The translations under genes were made by a program, and so were the position numbers. The notes below the pieces were generated by a model. It saw only the letters and a list, made by a program, of their open reading frames with translations, was not told where the DNA came from and made no database searches. DNA of 64,000 nucleotides from Candidatus Caldilinea saccharophila (lineage in GTDB: Bacteria > Chloroflexota > Anaerolineae > Caldilineales > Caldilineaceae). Location: NCBI GenBank assembly GCA_016710365.1, contig JADJVW010000028.1, forward strand, positions 1 to 64,000, given 5' to 3'. Shown here in pieces: positions 21,366 to 28,863 of the stretch (within the stretch, counting starts at the first letter, position 1; each line of letters begins with the position of its first letter).

Positions 21366-22136
21366 ATGCACACAAACATGGTGAACACTATACAACCGTT
21401 GATAAACGGCGCGGCGCCGGTCGCTCCAGCCGTGGACCTAGCGCCGGCTATTCCTGTCGAGGCAGGAGAGACGGGCGTCGCGCCGCCTGCGCCGTCATTC
21501 CAGCAGCGGGTGGATCACTACCGGGAGATTACCTTGGTGCGCCGGCAGTTGAGCAGCGTGCGTGGGGCAGACGCTGCGGTCGCCGCGCTGCTGACCGCGC
21601 GCGGGGTGACCCCCGACTATCTCACCAGCCTGGAGACGCAGCTCGGCGAGTCTGAAGCGTCGGTTGACTTTCGGCAGGAGGCGATTGCCGCGGAGCAGGC
21701 TGCGATCGCCCGCGTAGAAAGTTTGTTTGCCGACGCGTGGCGCAGCCTCAGCGTGCTGCGCCAGGTGGGGCGGGCCGCGGCGTTGGACGAGGCGGCGCAC
21801 ACCAAGCTGCACCTGGACGAACCGCTGCCGCGCAGCATGGATCTCTTTCTGCCGCTGGCGCGCCGTTCGCTGAGCGCAGCGCAGCAGACGCCGTACGCCA
21901 CGCTGCTGGCCGAGGCCACCTACACAGCCGAGTCAGTGACGACGGCGCTGGCGCAGGTGGATGCGCTGGAAGTGGCGGTGCGGGCGCGCGAGCAGGCGCA
22001 CCAGGTCGCGCTGGCGGCGCGGCAGGCGCGCGACCGCAACATCTGTGCGTTGCGCCGGGCAATGCGCCCGCTGCGCGTGCAAATGAAGGCGATCCTGCAC
22101 AGCCACCCGGAGATGGTGCGGCCGGCGGGCTTCTAG
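21366..22136 (+). CDS. Hypothetical helical protein
   Basis: A 256-residue protein with an excellent ribosome site (AAAGGAGG at 21350-21357) and ATG 21366. The first 45 residues are Ala/Pro-rich and low in complexity; the remainder is rich in Ala, Glu, Gln, Arg and Leu with few Gly or Pro, suggesting long helices or a coiled coil. I see no signal peptide, membrane segment or known catalytic motif and do not recognise the family. The C-terminal part (QAHQVALAARQARDRNICAL) recurs as a remnant at 17793-17886, so the gene belongs to a local paralogous family. It is followed by repeat debris and a strong hairpin. Confidence 0.7.
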   Translation: MHTNMVNTIQPLINGAAPVAPAVDLAPAIPVEAGETGVAPPAPSFQQRVDHYREITLVRRQLSSVRGADAAVAALLTARGVTPDYLTSLETQLGESEASVDFRQEAIAAEQAAIARVESLFADAWRSLSVLRQVGRAAALDEAAHTKLHLDEPLPRSMDLFLPLARRSLSAAQQTPYATLLAEATYTAESVTTALAQVDALEVAVRAREQAHQVALAARQARDRNICALRRAMRPLRVQMKAILHSHPEMVRPAGF

Positions 22137-22277
22137 AGAGAGGAAATTGCTCAACGCAGAAACGCAGAGGCGCAGCGCGTCAAGGCTTTGCGAGAGGCGC
22201 TCTTTTGGGAAGCAGGATGATCAGCAGGGCGCAGGCCGGAGGCCGTCTGGCCGGCGCCACGTACAATTAAGTCATAC
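22137..22277. repeat. CGCAGAG-type degenerate repeat
   Basis: The stretch AACGCAGAAACGCAGAGGCG (from 22154) followed by GCAGCGC and TTTGCGAGAGGCG belongs to the same degenerate short-repeat family seen at 20590-20675 and 43700-43920. No gene is supported. Confidence 0.6.
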
Positions 22278-22316
22278 CAGACGGGTCACAGCGCCAAGCT
22301 GTGACCCGTCTGTTTG
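22278..22316 (+). terminator. Strong hairpin after the hypothetical gene
   Basis: Perfect 15-bp arms CAGACGGGTCACAGC (22278-22292) and GCTGTGACCCGTCTG (22298-22312), loop GCCAA, followed by TTT only. It is probably the terminator of the 21366 gene, separated from it by repeat debris. Confidence 0.7.
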
Positions 22317-22515
22317 GGAGGGCACACGACTGTTATCTCGCGGTTGCTAGCCTTGCGTTTTTGTATGGTACACTGAAATCACCGGCTACTCCTTGACCGG
22401 ACTCGATAATTTGAGTTATTCCGGTGTAGAAAAGTGACCAATTGCGCGCGCCGACGCGGGATTCCGGTGCTTTATGACGATTAACAGAGTGTGTGCGTAA
22501 TGCAATCGTACTTTC

Positions 22516-22546
22516 CCTTCCAGGAAGCTGCGAGCTTCCTGGAAGG
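22516..22546. repeat. REP1a palindrome in the helicase leader
   Basis: Arms CCTTCCAGGAAGCT and AGCTTCCTGGAAGG around GCG, 36 bases before the helicase start. Full REP1a copy. Confidence 0.9.
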
Positions 22547-22582
22547 TTACTGACAATACAACCCACCAAATCAAATGAACTC

Positions 22583-25500
22583 ATGATCAACCTCGAAGAT
22601 ATTCAACCTAATGCTGCGGTGCGCGGTATTCTGCCCGACGGTCTGGTGACCGTGGTGAAGCTGGAGTGGTTTGGATCCAACGCGGTGGAACTGACCTACA
22701 AAGACCCGGCCGGTCGCGTGGCCAATGAGCTGCTTTACCGGCACGACGAGCTGCGCTTGGAAGTCGTTAAACAGGGGCGGCCGTGGAGTTTCGACGGCGA
22801 CGGCGCGCGCTTCCGGCTGGTTTCGGAGGCGCATCGCATCCGGCTGGCGCATCTTTTCGACCCGGTGCTGGCCGTGCATACATCGCTGGTCGAGCCATTG
22901 CCTCACCAAATCACGGCAGTCTACGAGACGATGCTGCCGCGCCAGCCGCTGCGCTTTGTGCTGGCGGACGACCCCGGCGCCGGCAAGACGGTGATGGCCG
23001 GCCTGCTGATGAAAGAGCTGATCGTGCGCGGCGATTTGCAGCGCTGCCTGGTCGTCTGCCCCGGCAGCCTGGCCGAGCAGTGGCAGGACGAACTCTATCG
23101 CCGTTTTCACCTGCCCTTTGAAATTCTGACCAATGACAAGGTGGAGGCGGCGCGCACGGGCAACTGGTTTCTGGAAAACAATCTGGTCATCGTGCGGTTG
23201 GACAAGCTGGCGCGCGATGAAAACCTGCAAGAAAAGCTGAAGGCGCCCGACTGCCGGTGGGACCTGGTCGTCTGTGACGAGGCGCACAAGTTGTCGGCCA
23301 CCTTCTTTGGCGGTGAGGTCAAGTACACCAAGCGCTACCGGCTGGGGCAGTTGCTCTCCGGCCTGACCCGTCACTTTCTGCTGATGACGGCCACGCCACA
23401 CAACGGCAAGGAAGAAGACTTCCAGCTATTCCTCGCGCTGCTCGATGGTGATCGCTTCGAGGGGCGCTTTCGCGATGGCGTGCACCAGGTGGATGTCTCC
23501 GACCTCATGCGGCGCATGGTCAAGGAGAACCTGCTCAAGTTCGACGGCCGGCCGCTCTTCCCCGAACGCATCGCCTACACGGCGCCCTACAAGCTCTCCG
23601 ACGCCGAGGCGCAGCTCTACAAAGCTGTTACCGAGTATGTGCGCGAGGAGTTCGACCGCGCGGCCAAGCTGGAGAATGACAGGCGCACCGGCACGGTTGG
23701 CTTTGCCCTCACCATTCTGCAGCGGCGCCTGGCTTCTTCGCCCGAGGCGATCTATCAGTCGCTGCGCCGGCGCAAGGAACGGCTGGAAAAGCGGCTGCGC
23801 GAGCTGGAGTTGTTGCAGCGTGACAGGGGAATGAGTGGCAGGAACAACCTTCCAGGAAGCTTCGAAGCTTCCTGGAAGGTGAGCGAGCTATACGCCGGCC
23901 CCTTGCTGGATGCTGACGACCTGGAAGCGCTGGACGACGCGCCTGATCAGGAGGTCGAAGCGGCGGAAGAGGAAATTCTCGACCAGGCGACGGCGGCGCG
24001 CACGATCCAGGAGTTGAAGGCGGAGATCGCCACCCTGATGCGGCTGGAGGCGCTGGCGCTTGGCGTGCGGCGCAGCGGCGAAGATCGCAAGTGGCGCGAA
24101 CTGGCCAGCCTGCTGGGCGAGATCTTTACGCCGGCAGCACTGACCAGGCAACTTGGTGAAGAGAAGGTTCCCTACGGCGCGGGTCCGATTCCGCCGCCCA
24201 AGCCCTCGCCGCACCAGAAGCTGGTCATCTTCACCGAGCACCGCGACACGCTGAGCTACCTGACGACGCGCATCACCACCTTGCTGGGCCGCAACAACGC
24301 GGTCGTGCTGATCCACGGCGGTATGGGGCGCGAAGAACGCATGAAGGCGCAGGAGGCGTTCAAGCACGACCCCGATGTGCAAGTGCTAATCGCCACCGAC
24401 GCGGCCGGCGAAGGCATCAACCTGCAGCGCGCCCACCTCATGGTCAACTACGACCTGCCGTGGAACCCGAACCGGATCGAGCAGCGCTTCGGCCGCATCC
24501 ACCGCATCGGCCAGACCGAGGTGTGCCATCTGTGGAACCTGGTGGCCGAGGAGACCCGCGAGGGCGATGTCTACCGCACGCTGCTCGACAAGCTGGAGCA
24601 GGCACGGCAGGCGCTGGGCGGCAAGGTCTTCGACGTGTTGGGCAAACTGCAATTCGAGGGCAAGCCGCTGCGCGACCTGCTGATCGAGGCGATCCGTTAC
24701 GGCGAGCGACCGGACGTGCGTGCGCGGCTGGACCGGGCGATTGCCGATGCCGTGGAGCGCGGCCGCTTGCAGGAGTTGATCGAGGATGGCGCGCTGGCCA
24801 ACGACGTGATGGATGCCAGCCGCGTGGCGCGCGTGCGCGAGGAGATGGAACGCGCCGAGGCGCGGCGGCTGCACCCGCACTACGTGGAGTCCTTCTTCCT
24901 GGAAGCCTTCAAGCAACTGGGCGGCACGGTGCGCCAGCGCGAGCCGCGGCGTTACGAGATCACGCACGTGCCGGCGCCGATTCGCAACCGCGACCGTCTG
25001 ATCGGCGCGGGCGAGCCGGTGCTGGCGCGCTACGAGCGCATCGCCTTCGAGAAGGATCTGATCGCCCCGCCGGGTCAGCCGCTGGCCGCCTTTGTCTGCC
25101 CCGGCCATCCGTTGCTCGACGCGGTCATCGACCTGACGCTGGAACGCAACCGCGACCTGCTGCGCCGCGGCACGGTGTTGGTGGACGAGCGCGACGATGG
25201 GGTGACGCCGCGCGTGCTTTTCTACCTGGAACATGCCATTCAGGATGCCAGCGTAACGCGCATGGGCGAACGACGCACCATTTCCAGGCAGATGCTCTAC
25301 GTGGAAGCAGATCAGGCGGGCCAGACGCGCCATCTACACTACGCACCCTACCTTGATTTACGCCCGCTGCGGCCCGATGAACCGGCGCTTGACGCGATCT
25401 TGGCGCGTCCGGAGGTGGGTTGGATCGGACGCGACCTGGAGCGCCAGGCAATCACACATGCCATTGACACGGTGGCGCCCGAACATTTGCAGGAAGTGCG

Positions 25501-26209
25501 CAGTCGCCGGTTGACATGGATCGCTAAGACGCGCGCCGCAGTGAAGGACAGGCTGACCAAAGAGATCGGTTATTGGGATCATCGCGCCGAGGAACTTAAA
25601 CTGCAGGAGCAGGCGGGCCGGCCCAATGCACGGCTCAACTCGCAGGAAGCGCGACGCCGCGCCGATGACTTGCAAGCGCGTTTGCACAAGCGCATGGAAC
25701 AGCTTGACCTGGAAGGAAAGATCTCGGCGCTGCCACCCGTGGCGCTGGGCGGCTTGGTCGTCGTGCCGGCGGGGCTGCTGGCGCACATGATGGGAAAGTC
25801 CGCCAGTGAAGCGCCGGCGCGTCCGGTTGACACGCAGGCCGCCGCGGCACGGGCACGCGCTGCGGTGATGGCAATCGAACGCGACCTGGGCTATGTGCCG
25901 GTGGATCGTGAGTTCGAACAGCTTGGCTACGACATCGAGAGCCGCGACCCGGCATCGGGCCGGCTGCGCTTCCTTGAAGTCAAGGGGCGCGTAAGCGGCG
26001 CGGCGACGATCACGGTGACCAAGAACGAGATTCTCTACTCGCTTAACAAGCCGAATGATTACATTTTGGCGATTGTGGAGTTCGTCGATGGGACATCGCA
26101 GCGCGTGCACTATGTTCGCCAACCCTTCCAGCGCGAGCCAGATTTTGGCGTGACAAGCGTGAATTATGGCTTTGCGGAGTTGCTGGCGCGGGCGGAGGTG
26201 GTGGGGTGA
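22583..26209 (+). CDS. SNF2-type helicase with C-terminal DUF3883
   Basis: A 1208-residue SF2/SNF2-family ATPase. Visible motifs: Walker A ADDPGAGKTVMAG (Lys135), DEAH box at residues 232-235 (VVCDEAHKLS), motif III LLMTATPHNG, and in the second RecA lobe DAAGEGINLQ and RIEQRFGRIHRIGQ. The last hundred or so residues match DUF3883 (LEVKGRVSGAATITVTKNEI), a domain frequent in restriction and phage-defence proteins. Relatives occur beside DUF1156 methylases and DUF499 ATPases, exactly the partners found downstream, so this is the motor of that system. ATG 22583 (MINLEDIQPN) is preferred: the upstream part of the frame reads through a REP1a element. A second REP1a copy (23848-23879) is inserted in frame and adds about eleven residues (NLPGSFEASWK) between the helicase lobes. 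Confidence 0.9.
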   Translation: MINLEDIQPNAAVRGILPDGLVTVVKLEWFGSNAVELTYKDPAGRVANELLYRHDELRLEVVKQGRPWSFDGDGARFRLVSEAHRIRLAHLFDPVLAVHTSLVEPLPHQITAVYETMLPRQPLRFVLADDPGAGKTVMAGLLMKELIVRGDLQRCLVVCPGSLAEQWQDELYRRFHLPFEILTNDKVEAARTGNWFLENNLVIVRLDKLARDENLQEKLKAPDCRWDLVVCDEAHKLSATFFGGEVKYTKRYRLGQLLSGLTRHFLLMTATPHNGKEEDFQLFLALLDGDRFEGRFRDGVHQVDVSDLMRRMVKENLLKFDGRPLFPERIAYTAPYKLSDAEAQLYKAVTEYVREEFDRAAKLENDRRTGTVGFALTILQRRLASSPEAIYQSLRRRKERLEKRLRELELLQRDRGMSGRNNLPGSFEASWKVSELYAGPLLDADDLEALDDAPDQEVEAAEEEILDQATAARTIQELKAEIATLMRLEALALGVRRSGEDRKWRELASLLGEIFTPAALTRQLGEEKVPYGAGPIPPPKPSPHQKLVIFTEHRDTLSYLTTRITTLLGRNNAVVLIHGGMGREERMKAQEAFKHDPDVQVLIATDAAGEGINLQRAHLMVNYDLPWNPNRIEQRFGRIHRIGQTEVCHLWNLVAEETREGDVYRTLLDKLEQARQALGGKVFDVLGKLQFEGKPLRDLLIEAIRYGERPDVRARLDRAIADAVERGRLQELIEDGALANDVMDASRVARVREEMERAEARRLHPHYVESFFLEAFKQLGGTVRQREPRRYEITHVPAPIRNRDRLIGAGEPVLARYERIAFEKDLIAPPGQPLAAFVCPGHPLLDAVIDLTLERNRDLLRRGTVLVDERDDGVTPRVLFYLEHAIQDASVTRMGERRTISRQMLYVEADQAGQTRHLHYAPYLDLRPLRPDEPALDAILARPEVGWIGRDLERQAITHAIDTVAPEHLQEVRSRRLTWIAKTRAAVKDRLTKEIGYWDHRAEELKLQEQAGRPNARLNSQEARRRADDLQARLHKRMEQLDLEGKISALPPVALGGLVVVPAGLLAHMMGKSASEAPARPVDTQAAAARARAAVMAIERDLGYVPVDREFEQLGYDIESRDPASGRLRFLEVKGRVSGAATITVTKNEILYSLNKPNDYILAIVEFVDGTSQRVHYVRQPFQREPDFGVTSVNYGFAELLARAEVVG
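23848..23879. repeat. REP1a inserted in frame in the helicase gene
   Basis: A full REP1a palindrome, arms CCTTCCAGGAAGCTT and AAGCTTCCTGGAAGG around CG, lies inside the SNF2 coding sequence at about residue 422. Frame is kept and no stop is introduced. The flanking residues are charged and helical, so the site is probably a surface linker. Confidence 0.9.
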
Positions 26210-26815
26210 TGGGGGGGAATACACCTTCCAGGAAGCTGCGAGCTTCCTGGAAGGTTGACGGTTGACGAACGATGCGCAGCAGAGAGGGGAAGACGGTTGT
26301 CGTGGCGTTGGCTGGTGGAGGGTTGTGCGGGCTGATGCACCTTCCAGGAAGCTCGCAGCTTCCTGGAAGGTTGGCGGTTGACGAACGGCGCGCAGCGGAG
26401 AGGGGAAGACGGTTGTCGTGGCGTTGGTTGGTGGAGGGTTGTGCGGGCTGATGCACCTTCCAGGAAGGTTGGCGGTTGACGAACGACGCGCGGCCGAGAG
26501 GGAAAGACGGTTGTCGTGGCACGGGTTGATGGCGAGTTGTGCGGGCTGAAACACCTTCCAGGAAGCTGCGAGCTTCCTGGAAGGTTGGTGGTTGACGCAC
26601 GCTGCGCAGGGAAGAGAAGAAGATAGCTGTTCTGCGGTGGCGGATGGCGAGTTGTGCGGGCTGATGCATCTTCCAGGAAGCCTCGAGCTTCCTGGAAGAT
26701 TGGCGGTTGACGAATGACGCGCAGCGGAGAGGGAAAGACGGTTGTCGTGGCACGGGTTGATGGCGAGTTGTGCGGGCTGATGCATCTTCCAGGAAGCTCG
26801 CAGCTTCCTGAAAGG
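26210..26815. repeat. Tandem array of 116-bp units, each with REP1a
   Basis: Six REP1a copies start at 26224, 26340, 26455 (13-bp half element), 26554, 26670 and 26786. Apart from the shortened unit, spacing is 115-116 bp. The DNA between copies is conserved (GGCGGTTGACGAACG ... GACGGTTGTCGTGGC ... GTTGTGCGGGCTGATGCA). The array fills the gap between the helicase and the ATPase gene. Antisense frames across it are artefacts. Confidence 0.92.
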
Positions 26816-27000
26816 TGTTCGCCAAGTTTCTGCCACGCACCCTAGCAGGGCAGTAGCTGTCGCCCACCTTCAACACATGATAAGATGCAGAGCTAATCGT
26901 ATTGAAGTTTTACACTCCGTCACAAACCTTCCAGAAAGCTTCGAGCGTCCTGGAAGGTGCTGCAAAGATGTTCAGCATCTTGACGAATAGGAATCCATTC
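26816..27000. repeat. ATPase gene leader with a degenerate REP1a
   Basis: A REP1a copy with two or three substitutions (CCTTCCAGAAAGCTTCGAGC and its partner arm) sits at 26927-26957, 43 bases before the ATPase start. Nothing else is recognisable. Confidence 0.8.
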
Positions 27001-28164
27001 ATGGCAACGAAAAGCGCAAAGCCACTTCGATTGACCGCCTTACACCTGGAGAACTGGCGCAACTTCACATTGGTTGATGTAGACCTGCAACAGCGAGTAT
27101 TTCTTGTCGGGCCAAACGCTGCGGGAAAATCGAATCTACTAGATGCGTGTCGTTTTCTACATGACCTCGTTGCGGTCGGGGGAGGCTTTAAGGAAGCCGT
27201 CGTAAAGCGCGGTGGCGTCTCAAAGCTGCGCAGCCTGGCCGCGCGGCGCTATCCTGATATTGCGATCCGGGTCAAGATCGGCAGCGACGAAAATCCGGCC
27301 GCATGGACCTATGAGGTGAGCTTTGCTCAAGACAATCGGCAACGCGCCTTCATCAAGCGCGAGCGAGTTACCAAAGCCGGGGTCACGATCATTAGTCGTC
27401 CAGATGATAAGGACGATGCTGATCCCGAACGATTGACCCAGACTTACCTTGAACAGGTCAATGCCAACCTGGAATTTCGCGCAGTCAGCGATTTTCTAAA
27501 AACGATTCGCTATCTCCATATAGTCCCGCAACTGATCCGGGAGCCAGATCGTTCGGTTGGAAAGATCAATGACCCCTATGGGGGGGATTTTCTGGAGCAG
27601 ATTGCGCGCACAACAGAGAAGACACAAAAGGCGCGTTTGCGCCGGATCGGCGATGCCCTCAAGGTCGCGGTTCCGCAGCTTGCCGACCTGGCGTTGTGGC
27701 GGGATGAGATCAAGGGCACGCCGCACCTGCGCGGGAAATACGATCACTGGCGACCGCAGGGCGCATGGCAGACGGAAGAGCAATTCTCGGACGGCACGCT
27801 GCGCCTGATCGGTTTGCTCTGGGCTATCCTCGATGGTACGGGTCCGCTGCTGCTGGAAGAACCAGAACTGTCGCTGCATCCGGAAGTCGTGCGTTTTCTG
27901 CCACAGATGTTTGCGCGCATCCAGAGCCGCACGGGACGTCAGATATTGACAAGCACCCATTCTACCGATCTTCTGCGCGACGATGGCATCGGGTTCGATG
28001 AAGTCATCCTGCTCAGACCCTCGGCGGAAGGTACGACTGTCTCCACCGCATACGATCGAAGTGAGGTGAAAGCCTTGCTCGATAGCGGATTGAGCATGGC
28101 CGATGTCGTCATTCCCTTGACACGCCCCGCCCACGCCGAGCAATTGTCGTTGTTTGGGGGATGA
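27001..28164 (+). CDS. AAA-family (OLD/RecF-like) ATPase
   Basis: A 387-residue ABC/SMC-type ATPase of the AAA_21 group. Walker A is VGPNAAGKSNLLDA with Lys43; an ABC-like signature FSDGTLRLIGLLWA precedes Walker B LLLEEPELSLHP near residue 283, and a switch His follows in STHSTDLL. The start at 27001 (MATKSAKPLRLTALHLENWR) gives the typical N-terminus of this family. The stop overlaps the next start (ATGA), so it is co-translated with a DUF4276-like protein. Such ATPase plus small-effector pairs (for example PARIS AriA/AriB) are phage-defence modules in which the ATPase senses infection and the partner acts as effector. Here the pair sits between parts of a larger defence cluster. Confidence 0.88.
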   Translation: MATKSAKPLRLTALHLENWRNFTLVDVDLQQRVFLVGPNAAGKSNLLDACRFLHDLVAVGGGFKEAVVKRGGVSKLRSLAARRYPDIAIRVKIGSDENPAAWTYEVSFAQDNRQRAFIKRERVTKAGVTIISRPDDKDDADPERLTQTYLEQVNANLEFRAVSDFLKTIRYLHIVPQLIREPDRSVGKINDPYGGDFLEQIARTTEKTQKARLRRIGDALKVAVPQLADLALWRDEIKGTPHLRGKYDHWRPQGAWQTEEQFSDGTLRLIGLLWAILDGTGPLLLEEPELSLHPEVVRFLPQMFARIQSRTGRQILTSTHSTDLLRDDGIGFDEVILLRPSAEGTTVSTAYDRSEVKALLDSGLSMADVVIPLTRPAHAEQLSLFGG

Positions 28165-28778
28165 AGCCGATGGCGCCTTTCCCCGTTGTGTTCTCGGCTG
28201 CTGTCGAGGGGCCGACCGATGAAGTTGTGCTGCGCAGAGTTGTCGAGTCACGCGGTGCAGTGTTGGGTCCGGTTTTTGGAAAAACTGGCAAATCCAATCT
28301 GCTGAACCAACTGCATCGCTACAATCGGGCGGCCAACTTATCACCCTGGATCGTACTGCTCGATCTGGATCAAGATGCTGGCTGCGCCCCTTCGGCCAGA
28401 GCAGCATGGTTGACCACGTTGGCGCCACAGATGTGCTTTCGGATTGCGGTGCGCGCTGTCGAGAGTTGGCTGTTGGCTGATCGTGAGTCACTGGCTGCCT
28501 TTCTGAGCATTAGCGGATCACTCATTCCCGCGACTCCGGAGTCCTTGAGCAATCCGAAAGAGACACTCGTTAATCTTGCTCGCAGGTCTCGGCGTCGCAC
28601 GCTACGCGAGGAAATGACGCCGCGCCCCGGCAGTGGTCGGCCCATTGGCCCTGCCTACACTTCACGGCTGATTGAGTTTGCACAGACTCAGTGGCGCCCA
28701 GATGTCGCATCACACCATTCTGACAGCCTACGGCGCTTTTGCAGCCGCATCACCGAGTTGATCGGAAACCAAGCCTGA
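28161..28778 (+). CDS. DUF4276-like (TOPRIM-related) partner protein
   Basis: A 205-residue protein whose start overlaps the ATPase stop by 4 bases. The N-terminal VFSAAVEGPTDEVVLRRVVE followed by IVLLDLDQDAGC and FRIAVRAVESWLLAD fits DUF4276/TOPRIM-like proteins: an early Glu, a DxD pair and the RAVESWLLAD motif. TOPRIM effectors of this kind may cleave nucleic acid, with Glu16 and the DLD pair as candidate metal ligands. The assignment rests on motif pattern and on the coupling to the ATPase, not on a confirmed match. There is no signal peptide or membrane segment. Confidence 0.7.
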   Translation: MKPMAPFPVVFSAAVEGPTDEVVLRRVVESRGAVLGPVFGKTGKSNLLNQLHRYNRAANLSPWIVLLDLDQDAGCAPSARAAWLTTLAPQMCFRIAVRAVESWLLADRESLAAFLSISGSLIPATPESLSNPKETLVNLARRSRRRTLREEMTPRPGSGRPIGPAYTSRLIEFAQTQWRPDVASHHSDSLRRFCSRITELIGNQA

Positions 28779-28816
28779 TATTCACCGCCCGCCAACGCTG
28801 CGTTCGCGCCGCACAC

Positions 28817-28847
28817 CCTTCCTGGAAGCTCGCAGCTTCCAGGAAGG
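28817..28847. repeat. REP1b palindrome abutting the methylase ribosome site
   Basis: Arms CCTTCCTGGAAGCT and AGCTTCCAGGAAGG around CGC. The hairpin ends two bases before the GAGGAGGA ribosome site of the DUF1156 methylase, so it could influence translation. This is the first REP1b copy; all copies to its left are REP1a. Confidence 0.9.
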
Positions 28848-28863
28848 TGAGGAGGAACCTACC

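Noticed and set aside
25358..26836. 492-codon - strand frame over the helicase 3' end and the REP1 array
   Set aside because: Antisense to DUF3883 and composed partly of repeated REP1 translation.
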